Part shown: in pieces, positions 33,240-43,150 of the stretch
Layout of the letters: each line of letters starts with the position of its first letter
Numbering within the stretch: the stretch's first letter is position 1
DNA from: Balaenoptera acutorostrata
Taxonomy: Eukaryota > Chordata > Mammalia > Artiodactyla > Balaenopteridae
DNA: 64,000 bases
Assembly: GCF_949987535.1 (NCBI RefSeq)
Contig: NC_080082.1
Span: 27,259,164 to 27,323,163 of the forward strand
Reading direction: 5' to 3'
Program-made: the position numbers and the translations under genes
Notes under the pieces: generated by a model
What the model saw: the letters and a program-made list of their open reading frames with translations, nothing else
Databases searched by the model: none
Told to the model about the DNA's origin: nothing

Positions 33240-33960
33240 TTTCTAGAGGTTGGGGAAATTTCTGAAGATGGTCGAAAGGTACAAACTTCCAGTTATAAGA
33301 TAAATAAGGGCACGTCCCTGGTGGCGCAGTGGTTAAGAATCCGCCTGCCATTGCAGGGGACATGGGTTCGAGCCCTGGTCCGGGAAGATCCCACAGGCCA
33401 CGGAGCAACTAAGCCTGTGCAACACAACTACTGAGCCTGCACTCTAGAGCACGCAAGCCACAACTACTGAGCCCTCGTGCCACAACTACTGAAGCCTGCA
33501 TGCCTAGAGCCTGTGCTCTGCAACAAGAGAAGCTAATGCAATGAGGAGCACACACACCGCAAGGAAGAGTAGCCCCTGCTCGCAGTAACTAGAGAAAGCC
33601 TGTGTGCAGCAACGAAGACCCAAGGCAGCCAAAAATAAAATAAATAAAATAAATAAATTTATATATATAAAAAAAGATAAATAAGTCCTGGGGATGTAAT
33701 GTACAGCATGGTGACTATAATTAATAATAGTGTTCTGTATATTTGAAAGTTGCTAGGAGAGTAGATCTCAAAAATTCTCATCACAAGAAAAAAAAACTGT
33801 AACTATGTGAGGTAATGGATATTAACTAAACTTATTGTGGTAATCATTTTGCAATATATACATATGTCAAATCATTATGGTGTATACCTTAAACTAATAC
33901 AATGTTGTATCAATTATATCTCAATAAAACTAGAAAAAAATGTAAATACATAAAAAATAA
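33240..33960 (+). mobile_element. L1 3' UTR relic split by a SINE
   Basis: 'ggtacaaacttccagttata', 'gtaatgtacagcatggtgac', 'actaaacttattgtggtaat', 'accttaaactaatacaatg' and a final 'ctcaataaaactag' are the classic old L1 3' end with its poly-A signal. Confidence 0.85.
33309..33673 (+). mobile_element. full-length CHR-type SINE
   Basis: Target-site duplication aagataaataag at 33297-33308 and 33674-33685; long internal region and (AAAT)n tail. Confidence 0.93.
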
Positions 33961-33999
33961 AATGTAAAACATTTTTTTCCTTGTTTCTCATTGCTTTTA

Positions 34000-34900
34000 A
34001 ATTGCAAATACAATATGCTGTCCTCATTTAAAAATTCAGGCAATATTTCCTCCTTATTTTACAGGACAACAAACTACCCCAACGCCTTCCAAACAGTAAG
34101 GGGCAGACTGTGGACTAGAATTCAGGTTTTTTGTGTCCAAGGACAGGGTTTCTCCCCTGGGCTGTGTGGTCTCCCCATAGGGCCTCCAACTCTGCCCCCT
34201 ACCCTGCCCTAATCCAGAAGAAACCTACAAAGGCCTTGGCAAAACACTTAGCAGATAGGCCCTGATCCACATCAGAGATAACATTTTCTCTGACACAGGA
34301 GATAGGACTGTCCACAGTTCCTCCCCCCAGTATTTGCTGTCACACCACTCCTGTCTCTTCCTCCCAAGAGGGTGTGCATATCTGAATGCAAATGATGCAA
34401 ATCTGAGTGCAAACTTCAGCACTCTATGATTTTTTTAAACCAAATAAACAGCAGGAGGTCTCACGGGGAATGACAACTCTGAGGGGATGACCTTCCCAGA
34501 GCAGTGTTTCTGCCTCTGCTCCCGGGGCTGGTGCTGGGCCCTCAAGGTTCTGATTAGCCATTGCCAGAACCCAAAATGGCAAATGCCTCACATTTTCCTT
34601 TGACCCTTGACAAAGGGTTATTGTACACAGCGAGCAATCATGGCTCACCAAATTTTGATTTTCAAATTAGATTACTGGGCAATCTAACTCCAGATTTCTG
34701 CCAAGGGTTTGCCTGCCATGCAGCCTTGCAAAGTTCCTGCTGTGCATGCCCACGTGGAGATAGTGGAATACCACTAGGAGTAGGCATGCATGAGAAAAGA
34801 GGACCACAGAGCCTTTGGCCCTATCTAAACGGGGTCAAAACTTAAAAAAAAAAACTTAACTTAAAAAAAAAACAACCGTGGATCCTGGCCTCCAGAGCAT
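34000..34900. other. intron of the carboxypeptidase relic; decayed repeat remnants
   Basis: A MIR-like stretch near 34,030-34,150 and otherwise unassigned sequence. No exon is recognised. Confidence 0.4.
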
Positions 34901-35196
34901 AATCCAGCCCACCGACTTGGTGGCACTGGTTTACAATTGGTAGCTCTCTCCCACGAGGAGGGTAGCAGCAGTGCCCTCAGCTCCCTGTGCTATGGCATGG
35001 ATGTGTCCCCCCGGGTCAGCTCCAAGACTGCCTCCCAACCCAAGAGGCCAGAGGGCACAGGCTCAGTCCCTCATGCTTTGCTGGCCGTTTTCACCATGTT
35101 AGGTGTCCCAGTCAACAGACCCTGTGCCTGAAAGAGTAGCAAATTGTGTTTTTACCCTCAACCCTGGAAAGTCCTTGGACTGATTCCTCTCTGCAG

Positions 35197-35348
35197 GTCC
35201 TGGAAGCTTATGGTATGATTCAGGGCATTGCCCTCAACATCTGCAACCTCTACTCACCCTGCTGAGGGACACATGGCTACCAGGGGCCTTACGCTGCTGA
35301 CATGAGCAACCTCTTCTGAAGATACCAGGTCAACGTGGCCACCCCAGT
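35197..35348 (+). pseudogene. carboxypeptidase relic exon F
   Basis: Acceptor ctctgcag. It reads VLEAYGMIQGIALNICNLYSPC, matching the family's NIYNLYAPC block in two stretches (VLEAYGMIQG and LNICNLYSPC). Then TGA (35263-35265), ADMSNLF, and TGA (35317-35319) at the Arg position after the Phe. A CGA to TGA CpG decay would explain the second. The 3' edge is uncertain (candidates at 35328 and 35347). Confidence 0.85.
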
Positions 35349-35467
35349 AACTGGTTGGTGAGGTGGGATGGGAGACGGTGAGTGCTGTGCCCTGTAGTCT
35401 GGAGATAATTATTAGAGGTAATGCTTCTCTCCACCTTTGCAACTAGTCCAATCCACCATCATCTCTT

Positions 35468-35715
35468 TTTTTTTTTTGTGCGAGGGCTTTCTCTAGTTGT
35501 GGCAAGCGGGGGCCACTCTTCATCGCGGTGCACGGGCCTCTCACTATCGCGGCCTCTCTTGCTGCGGAGCACAGGCTCCAGACGCGCAGGCTCAGTAATT
35601 GTGGCTCACGGGCCCAGCTGCTCCGCGGCACGTGGGATCCTCCCAGACCAGGGCTTGAACCCGTGTCCCCTGCATTGGCAGGCAGATTCTCAACCACTGC
35701 GCCACCAGGGAAGCC
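35468..35715 (-). mobile_element. CHR-type SINE, antisense, tail-shortened
   Basis: Target-site duplication ccaccatcatctctt at 35453-35467 and 35716-35730. The copy begins within the tail-proximal part ('gtgcgagggctttctctag'), so the last ~45 bp of the consensus are missing. Confidence 0.93.
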
Positions 35716-35739
35716 CCACCATCATCTCTTGCCTGGACT

Positions 35740-36360
35740 ATTACATCCTTCTAATTTGAAGATTCCTGCTGCGCCCCACCCCTTTGCTCTCCTGTACTCT
35801 TCTTCTTGCAGTAACCTTTTAAAACTAAGGTCAGCTCACATCCTCAGCTCAAAATCTTCTATGGCTTCTCTTCTTACTAGGATGAAAGCCAAAGTCCTCA
35901 CCTAGCATGGCTGGCAGGGCCCCACAATTCTGGCTCCTCTCTGACCTCTTTTTCTGCTACTCCTCCTCTCCCACTGCTCAGCCTCAGCTACAGACTCACC
36001 AACCTTCAGCCTCAGGGACTTTGTACTTTCTGGTCTCCTGCCTGGAACCCTCTGCCACCAGATGTCTGTGTGGTTTCCTCCCTCACTTCTTTCGGGTCTC
36101 TGCTCAGATCCTTTATCAGAGAGGTCTCCCCAAACAAAAAGAGCTGCCCACCTCCCCAGCCTTCCCACCTCTGTCACTCCAGCACCTTATTCTGCTCCAT
36201 TTCTTTTCATAGCACTTAGACTGCTTAACATTATTTCCTTAGTATTATTGTTTATCACAACCCCCTGTTTAAATGCAAGATCAATGACTGCAGGAACTTT
36301 GCTTTTTTGCTGCTATATTCCCAACACCTGGCACATAGCAGGCACTTAAAAACTATTTGT
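35740..36360 (-). repeat. LINE2 3' end, antisense
   Basis: 'atggcttctcttcttactag', 'tgaaagccaaagtcctcacc', 'gcctggaaccctctgcc' and 'aacacctggcacatagcagg' follow the antisense L2 order. Confidence 0.75.
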
Positions 36361-36362
36361 TC

Positions 36363-36683
36363 GGGGGACTTCCCTGGTGGCACAGTGGTTAAGAATCCAC
36401 CTGCCAATTCAGGGGACACGAGTTCAATCCTTGCAACTAAGCCCGTGTGCCACAACTACTGAGCCTGCGCTCTACAGCCCGTGAGCCACGACTACTGAAG
36501 CCTGCGCGCCTAGAGCCCGTGCTCTGCAACAAGAGAAGCCACCACAATAAGAAGCCTGTGCACTGCAACAAAGAGTAGTCCCCGCTCGCCACAACTACAG
36601 AAAGCCCGTGTGTACAAACGAAGACCAACGCAATCAAAAATAATAAATAAATAAATTTGATTCTTTAAAAAAACAAAACAAAA
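36363..36683 (+). mobile_element. CHR-type SINE
   Basis: Head 'gggacttccctggtggcac'. A short stretch after the B box is deleted ('gttcaatccttgcaactaag'). The right flank caatttgttggg echoes the left ctatttgttcgg. Confidence 0.88.
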
Positions 36684-36692
36684 CAATTTGTT

Positions 36693-36887
36693 GGGGACTT
36701 CCCTGGTGGTGCAGTGGATAAAACTCCACGCTCTCAATGCAGGGGACCTGGGTTCGATCCCTGGTTAGGGAACTAGATCCCACATGCATGCTGTAACTAA
36801 GAGTTCGCATGCCACAACTAAGGAGCCTGCCTGCTGCAAGTAAGACCTGGTGCAACCAAATAAATAGATAAATATTTTTTAAAAAAA
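36693..36887 (+). mobile_element. CHR-type SINE variant, adjacent to the previous one
   Basis: Starts 9 bp after the preceding copy; B box 'gggttcgatccctggttag'. Shorter internal region, same ~190-bp type as the copy at 25.0 kb. Confidence 0.88.
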
Positions 36888-37126
36888 GCTTACCTAGGGC
36901 AGCCTTGGACTGTGGACAGCATGGTCTGAGCCTGAAAGAGATCAGAATGTGGGGTGCTCAGGATGGTGGGAATGGGGGGACAGGCAGCACTTCCCCAGGG
37001 TCCCCTGACCAGGACAGGTGTGTCCTTGGAATCCTTACTTCCTGGGACTATCATGTGGTGATGGTGAGAGAGGAAGACGTGCAGAGTGGCCTGGCTGCCC
37101 TCCTCTCTCTAACCTGCCTTCTCCAG

Positions 37127-37190
37127 ATAACTCTCCCTGACGACTCCCATTTGGAGTACAGGGTGGACCAGGGGCTGCTGCGGAAGTCAG
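37127..37190 (+). pseudogene. carboxypeptidase relic exon G (probable)
   Basis: After a good acceptor (cttctccag) an open stretch reads EYRVDQGLLRKSEQ, resembling the family's RMWHQALLRSGDK. The match is short and the donor is not identified; the sequence runs into a MIR-like segment at about 37,205. Confidence 0.5.
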
Positions 37191-37475
37191 AACAGTTCCA
37201 GACAGAAAGGGCTTTGAGATCATCTAGGCCAACTCTTCTGTTTTACAGAAGAGGATTCTAGAGAGAGAGAAAGACTTAGTCTGCATGGGAAGGGGATGAG
37301 CAGAATTACAGAAGGGGCTCAGGGCTGTAGAGCATGGGACGAGCTTGTGGGATCCCCAAATAGCATCTCTATGAGGTTCACCAAGTATTGGGGGACTGGC
37401 ATGGAAAATGGGATGGTGGGAGGGAATATCTGAGGCTTTCAACCCCATAACCCCTTCCATACTCTCTGCCTCCAG

Positions 37476-37581
37476 CCTCCTGACGGCCCCATCCCTGGGG
37501 TGCCTGAATGTATCCAGGCTGTACCACATACCTGTAGCTGAGCCACACCCTCAACTCCCTCCCTGACTGGCAACTGTGCAG
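37476..37581 (+). pseudogene. carboxypeptidase relic exon H
   Basis: Acceptor gcctccag, donor gtaagc. In one frame it reads LNVSRLYHIPVAEP, then PQLPP, and after a shift near 37540 DWQLC. These are the counterparts of the family's YLNNPYVRKALNIP and QLPQWDMC. The terminal split Ser codon joins exon I in phase. Confidence 0.8.
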
Positions 37582-37761
37582 GTAAGCCCGAGGAGATCTA
37601 GCAGCCACTGGTAGAGGCACGAGAGCGTGGATATGATCTCCCAAGATTGGCGGGCCTTCTTGGGGAGAGGTAGGGCAGAGATAGCTGACACTAAGACGTA
37701 GGGTAGGGCAGGCTGTTGGTTCACTACTAGGATCCCAGCACCTGTAATAGTGCCTGGAACG

Positions 37762-38182
37762 TGTGGTGCTCCAAGGACAACGGACAACCCTGCCTGAAAA
37801 AGTTTCAGCGTTACATACCCTACCGGACTCTTATCGCCATGTTGTGATGGGTACGAAATTCCTGAGCCCACCTGGGCTACGAGACCTGTTCCTCTCTCGT
37901 CCCAAATAAGGAAAGGCATCTGCCCTGTCCCACTCCCACTCTAAAGAAGGAAGGTATATGTGCCTCGACCAATCAGAAAACAAAAATTTCACCTCGGACC
38001 ATTTCTTTGTTTTAGGGCTATAAAAACTGACTAATAGCACATGTTCGGGGTTGGCTCTCTCAGACTACTAGGAAGTTGGCCTGCTGTTCTGGCAGCGACC
38101 ATTCCCTCTAATAAATTCTAACTTCTTTACATTCTGCTTTGTGTCTGGAAATTCTTTTCCAACCCACGTTCGGACCACGACA
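37762..38182 (+). mobile_element. solo LTR of a class I (gamma-type) endogenous retrovirus
   Basis: About 421 bp from TGTGG to GACA. CCAAT box at 37969-37973, TATA box TATAAAA at 38019-38025 and poly-A signal AATAAA at 38110-38115, followed by a GT-rich U5-like part ('ctgctttgtgtctgg'). GAAC precedes (37757-37760, with one extra base) and follows (38183-38186), compatible with the 4-bp duplication of class I ERVs. The host sequence resumes across it ('agtgcctggaac' / 'acacagtaaacactgaaat'). No internal genes. Confidence 0.8.
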
Positions 38183-38462
38183 GAACACAGTAAACACTGA
38201 AATATTTGTTGAAAGAAGAAACGGATGAGGGAGAGGCACCTGTTGCAATTGGAAGAAGATGGGATGGAGGTGGGGGTCCTAGAGCCCAGGCACAGGGTGT
38301 GGGAAAGAATCGTTATCCTGGGAGAGTGGATAGGCCCATATCTACGGGCAAGCTTTTGCTGATTAAGAGGCAAGGTTGAAAACGGGCTCCAGGAATCCCA
38401 GTTCCCAGTTTCCCGGAGTAGACGTGGGCTGTCTGGACATCCTCAGCTGCTTCTGCCTGCAG

Positions 38463-38625
38463 TGCCCAGGTTTGCCCTCAGTACCAGAGGCAGTACATGG
38501 ACATGGTCCCTTTTCCCTGGGAGCTGTTGCAGAATGACCTCTGAGCCCTTGTCCATAAAGGGGACATTGACCTGGCTTGCAACTTCGTGGGTGGGGAGAG
38601 GTCTGTGGAGGCCCTGAAGCAGCCA
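38463..38625 (+). pseudogene. carboxypeptidase relic exon I (catalytic Asp exon)
   Basis: Acceptor cctgcag, donor gtgagg. It reads AQVCPQYQRQYMDMV, then WELLQNDL, TGA (38542-38544), ALVHKGDIDLACNFVGGE and SVEALKQP. The GDxD motif with the catalytic aspartate is preserved, and the spacing to the preceding Cys is within one residue of cathepsin A. Confidence 0.88.
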
Positions 38626-38989
38626 GTGAGGACGTGATGTCCCAGGGGAAGGGTGGACTCTGGGGCGGCCTGGGTGGGGGTGGGATGGCTGCAGCCCTTT
38701 CTTCTTCCAGAAGTCAACAGCCAGAGGAAGAGTCACTTCCCAGGCAGCTCTAAGTGGGCGTTGTTGCTGGATACCTTCTGCCTTGGAGAAGAACCCTCAG
38801 GAGAAGGAGGACTGAAGAAGATCAAAGCCCAAGTATTTCAAAAACAAAGAAGAAGACCTTGGCCCTCCAGCTGTCTAAAACTGAACTCCAGGGAGGAGAG
38901 ATCACAGGGAGGAGAGATAACTTCTTTCCAAAAGAACTTTATTAGCATTTAAATGTGCCCCAATCCCTCTATCTTAAAAACAACAAACC

Positions 38990-40165
38990 CTCCTTTCCCC
39001 TCCAGCTACAGCTTTCCTCTGCAGCCGGATCCCATCTGGCTTAAGCCCCCTCTCAGCCACAGAAAAGGCTCTCTCCGAGGTCACCCAGCCCAAGGCCTTG
39101 TCACCCTCCTCCCTGCTTGACTGCTCAAAAACATTGAGTCCCTCAGTCCTCTGGCTTCTGTGACTTCACTCAGCCTCCAGCAGTCCTCAGGCCTCCTGGG
39201 TTGGGCTGTTTCCCAGCATGCTGGAGACTCTTCCCTCCTCAACCAGGAGCCTGAGCACAGCTCTTCTGGGGGGACCCCGGGCCTCTGCTCTCTGAAGGCT
39301 CCCCCAGGGCAACCAAGCCGGCTTGTCAGTGCCTCCATCAGCAGTTCTGGCTCTCAGCGGCCCAGAGCTTTAGCCCACGGAGTGAATGTGTAAAACACTT
39401 TCACCTTCAAATTGAACTCACTGTCTCTGCCTCCACACCTGCTCCTCCAGTCTCCCTGCATCAAGCGGTGGAGTTGAGGTGGGGGGAAGGAGGTACCCAA
39501 GGGCAGACAATCCTTCACTTTTTCTCCCTCACCTTTCGCACTCCATCAGTTGCCAAAGCCCGACACTTTGACCTCCCTCATCTCTCGTGACCCCACTTCG
39601 CTCCATTCCCTTGGACTCCTGCGGTAGCCTCCTGGCTAGTCTCCCAGCAACTTCTCTGGCTGTACACCAGTCCTTTCTTCATGCCCCAGCCAGTGTGACC
39701 TTCAAACAGTGCAAATATTAGCATGTCAGCTGTTCCATCCAACCCTTCAAAGGCTCCCAGAGCCCTTAGGATAAAGGGCTGAGCACAGAGGCTTAAATCG
39801 TCCTCTGGCTGCCTCTGTAGGCTCCAACCTTCCTGGTCTTTTAATTCTTCAGAGATGCCAGTATCATCTCTGTGAGGCTTAGCTCTTTGCTGGAATGTAC
39901 ACCCTATCTGCCACTCTGTTTAGAGAACTCCTACTCCCTTTCACATTCTTAGAGAGTCCTTGAATCCCCGGACTGGGTTGCAGGCTCCCCAAAACTCCCT
40001 ATGTTCCCCATTTGTTAACATTTATCACATTTGTGATTCTTTGACAGTTGGCTTCTCTGCTAGTCTGAGCAGATGATAATGAGCGACATCAACCTGCACA
40101 GACACCTGAAGTGCCTATTCTGCTCTGAGCTATGTTCCAGGACACAGCTGTTGTTTAATCAATGA
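38990..40165 (-). repeat. LINE2-type fragments, antisense
   Basis: 'aaaggctcccagagcccttag', 'tgtacaccagtcctttcttc' and 'ctgttgtttaatcaatgact' are antisense L2 phrases. They lie downstream of the last recognised carboxypeptidase exon; no exon with a catalytic-His motif was found here. Confidence 0.5.
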
Positions 40166-40169
40166 CTAT

Positions 40170-40505
40170 CTGTTGAAGAAATGAGGGTTCTGCCCTGGTG
40201 GTGGAGGGGTGTGTGTGATGTATTGGGAGGTAAGGCCTTTGGGCGGTGATTAGGTCATCAGGGTGGAACCCTCATGAATGAGATTAATGCTTTTATAAAA
40301 GGGACGCCAGAGAACTCCCTTACCTCTTCTACCATGTGAGGTTACAGCAAGATGTACATCTATGAACAAGGAAGTGGGCTCTCCCCAGACACTGAATCTG
40401 CTGGTGCCTTTATCTTGGGCTTCCCAGCCTCCAGAACTGTGAGGAATAAATTTCTGTTTTTATAAGCTACTGGGTCTATAGTATTTTGTTATAGCAGCTT
40501 GAATG
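40170..40505 (+). mobile_element. MaLR-type solo LTR (MLT1/MST-like)
   Basis: 'ttgggaggtaaggcctttgg', 'gtgattaggtcatcagggtg', 'accatgtgaggttacagc', 'ttcccagcctccagaactgt' and 'aggaataaatttctgttttt' follow the MaLR LTR order, including its poly-A signal. Confidence 0.85.
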
Positions 40506-41282
40506 ACATTATTCAAAATGCTTTCTTTTTTACTTGAACCTGGAGTTTGTCCTTTCTTTCACCATCTGTGACTACTCTAAAACCACAGGGCTACAATGAC
40601 AAATATGGGCCTATCCTCATCCTCAGGTCAGTGAATAAGGCTAATTAGGCTCAGATTTTTGGGGGTTGAAATGGGCCTCCATAGAGATTCCCCAATATTT
40701 TATTCCAAAGATGTTTGCCCATTATTTTCCCTACGGATTCTGAATTTTGGAAGATTTTTGCCTACCAAATATGATGAGCTAATTAACGATAGCTGCTGTA
40801 GCTTCTGGGGGGGGTAGTGTGGGGAAGGACAAATATTTGATTTTCTTATGCTTTTTGAAGTATTGAAAGCTGTTCAGAGGCCCCCAGTATATTTGAATTC
40901 AGGGATTCTTGGTCATGAAAAGTCCTTTTCAGGCCAGTGTGGGTGGCTGGTAAGCTTACCTTTTGGGGTTCAGGGAGGGGGTACTGTTTTAAGCTACATA
41001 TCCTGGAAGAATTCCAGCAAAAGTATTTCTCCTGGATCAGCTTCCAGCATTTAGATTATTGACCTATTCATTCCACAGGTAACATACAGGCTTGAATTGT
41101 TCACTAATGATTACCTGGTCTGTCTTTTGCTCCTCCAAAGAGTGACTGTAAACATCTGAAAGACAGAGACCTCTTTTTTTCAGACTTCCAAGACTCTATA
41201 CTGTATTTGGAAGAGATTAAATGTCTGATGGACTTAATAACCTAGAGAAGGAAGTATGGAATGGTCAAGAGGAATTTGGAAG
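40506..41282. other. no gene or clear repeat recognised
   Basis: AT-rich intergenic sequence without a convincing family. Confidence 0.4.
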
Positions 41283-41405
41283 GGGAGTTCTCTGGTTGGT
41301 CTAGTGGTTAGGATTCTGGGTTTTCACTGCTGAGGCCCTGGTTCAATCCCTGGTTGAGGAACTAAGATCCTGCAAGCTGGGAGGTGCGGCCCTCCACCCT
41401 AAAAA
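41283..41405 (+). mobile_element. short CHR-type SINE
   Basis: Target-site duplication aagaggaatttggaag at 41267-41282 and 41406-41421; diverged head 'gggagttctctggttggtc'. Confidence 0.92.
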
Positions 41406-42005
41406 AAGAGGAATTTGGAAGACAATGCTCAACTTATTGCCCCCTCCCACCTTCAGTTCAGGATATCTTGTAAGTTTACCTCTCTAAGATGACAGTAGAG
41501 ACGGGTGCTAGGTAAACGATGTTAAGTGTAAGTTGGGGGCTGAGGGGCTGAGACAGTGCCCAGAGAAGTCTGTAGTACTAAACGAGAACTATCTGCCAAG
41601 GCAGGGGCCCAGATGGGCGGAGGATGACGAGTTCAGACTAATGGTCCAGGTTTCAGGCAATCATCTCAAGTATCAGGTCTGTAATCAGGGAGGACACAGA
41701 AAGTTACAGCAGAGTCATACAGACTCTGTCCAGCTCAGAAGAATTCCATCAATAATCCTAAGGTCCACGAATCTCTCTAAAGCCCAGGTAGGATTCTCAG
41801 ACCTGCTCTAACTTGTTTGCAAGCAACCACTCAGTGTTAAACTAACCATGAACCAGAGGAGATGCTTTGTGGCTTTTCCTTTTTCCTCTTAGCTTCTTCC
41901 CTGTTCTCTCATGAAAAGAGACAGAGGGATAAATAACCTTAAAAAAAAAGTCAGGAGTTTCCTACACAGTCTTGGGACAAAATCCCCTATTAAAGAGAGA
42001 ATCTA

Positions 42006-42355
42006 GGGACTTCCCTGGTGGCACGGTGGGTAAGAATCCACCTGCCAATGCAGGGGACACAGGTTCGATCCCTGGTCCGGAAAGATCCCACATGCCGTGG
42101 AGCAACTAAGCCCATGCACCACAACTACTAAGCCTGTGCTCTAGAGCCCGTGAGCCACAATTACTGAGCCCACATGCCACAATTACTGAAGCCCACGCAC
42201 CTAGAGCCTGTGTTTGGCAACAAGAGAAGCCACCGCAATGAGAAGCCCGCGCACCACAACGAAGAGTAGCCCCCCTCGCCGCAACTAGAGCGAGCCCGCA
42301 CGCAGCAACGAAGATCCAACGCAGCCAAAAATAAATAAAATTTAAAAAAAAAAGG
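42006..42355 (+). mobile_element. full-length CHR-type SINE
   Basis: Target-site duplication agagagaatcta at 41994-42005 and 42356-42367; long internal region with an (AAAT)-rich tail. Confidence 0.93.
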
Positions 42356-42597
42356 AGAGAGAATCTAAAAATTCAAATGTAAACTCAACTGGAAAACACT
42401 AAACTCACGGCAGTATTTTCAGAATCTGTCTCACTCATTTATAACACCCTATCAGACGATGCATCACATTTTTTGGCTTGGAAAATATCTGATCACTACT
42501 GGACCACTGAACATGACAGCTGGGAGATCACCTAGGCACGGGGGTCTCCAAACAAAGTCTTAGAGGATGGTGGCTGGGAATGTAAGCCCTGAAGTCA

Positions 42598-43150
42598 GAG
42601 AGCTTGGGTTGCAAGGCTTGCTTTGCCATTGACTAGGTATGTGACCTTGGGCAAGTGATTCACCTCTCTAAGCTTCAGTTTTTGTTTTTTTTTCCAGGTT
42701 CATAATTTATTGTACAAATTGAGTATCACATGATGAGTTGACATTAGCTTCTTCAGGCATGGGAACTTAACAGATGAGGTACAGCTGAGAATCCGTTTAT
42801 GTTGCTTTCACAGCTGGAGTTTTTTTAGACCTTAACTTAAAGTATAAAACTATCAAAGCAGTACCTCCGTATGTGGCCAGTACACAGTTCATTCTCCCTG
42901 TGAGAGTGTAAGAGTTGAAATATTTTTTGATACCAGTGAAAAAAGGAGCATCACTGGGCATCAGTTTGGTACTTTGGTACTGGGCATCAGTTTCTGGACC
43001 TGCCATGATTTCAGTCTTCCAAAACGCACAGACCCCACTGCAGGTGTCCTTCAACTGACGAAGCTGCTCCTCTCTAAGCTTCAGTTTTATGATCTGTAAA
43101 ATGGGGTCCCTACCCAACAGGGTCTTGAGGTGTGGATAAGATAAAGCATA
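42598..43150 (+). repeat. MIR split by a retrocopy
   Basis: Left half 'tatgtgaccttgggcaagtg' ends in the target-site duplication at 42663-42682. Right half resumes at 43069 with 'cagttttatgatctgtaaa' and 'gtcttgaggtgtggataag'. Confidence 0.85.
42683..43068 (-). pseudogene. ATP5MK: ATP5MK (DAPIT/USMG5) processed retrocopy with open frame
   Basis: On the - strand a 69-codon open frame (43006 to 42797, TAA) begins MAGPETDAQYQ and ends KLRSKKTPAVKAT. It is nearly identical to the 58-residue DAPIT subunit of mitochondrial ATP synthase, including the single helix around CVLATYG-TALIVLYF. No introns. It has a 3' UTR with AATAAA (42706-42711, - strand), an A-rich tail (T run at 42683-42693) and a 20-bp target-site duplication cctctctaagcttcagtttt at 42663-42682 and 43069-43088, so it was copied by L1 machinery into a MIR. 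It differs by an 11-residue in-frame insertion (STKLMPSDAPF) after DAQYQ, from a partial local duplication. Expression is not expected without a captured promoter. The open frame upstream of Met is chance. Confidence 0.9.

Larger units (their letters stand above)
27257..38625 (+). pseudogene. serine carboxypeptidase (S10, cathepsin A-like) unprocessed pseudogene
   Basis: Exon-like blocks, in order and all on the + strand, read as an S10 serine carboxypeptidase closest to cathepsin A/protective protein among those I remember. They are A 27257-27367, B 28664-28798, C 31248-31410, D 32652-32743, E 32946-33026, F 35197-~35330, G ~37127-37190, H 37476-37581 and I 38463-38625. Introns and many AG/GT sites survive, so it is not a retrocopy. 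Recognisable signatures are FVDSQ, NPHSWNLVANGLDLESP, NYQTNDQQ, YGYYHGLIGN, LWTSLNTYYC, LNICNLYSPC and GDIDLACNF. Damage: stops at 27303 (TAG), 28686 (TAG), 35263 (TGA), 35317 (TGA) and 38542 (TGA), and frameshifts near 28742, 31356, 33000 and 37540. The nucleophile codon reads Arg and the oxyanion loop GGPGCSS reads GSQGWSS. The signal-peptide exon and the exon with the catalytic His were not found. Its position between SLC38A7 and CNOT1 suggests an old mammalian gene lost in this lineage. Function of the intact ancestor: probably a lysosomal or secreted carboxypeptidase (inference). Confidence 0.85.

Noticed and set aside
34066..34100. Possible extra carboxypeptidase exon (reads DNKLPQRLPN between ttttacag and gtaagg)
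   Set aside because: The surrounding phrase order fits a MIR repeat, in which 'ttttacag' is a normal part of the core; the peptide match is too short.
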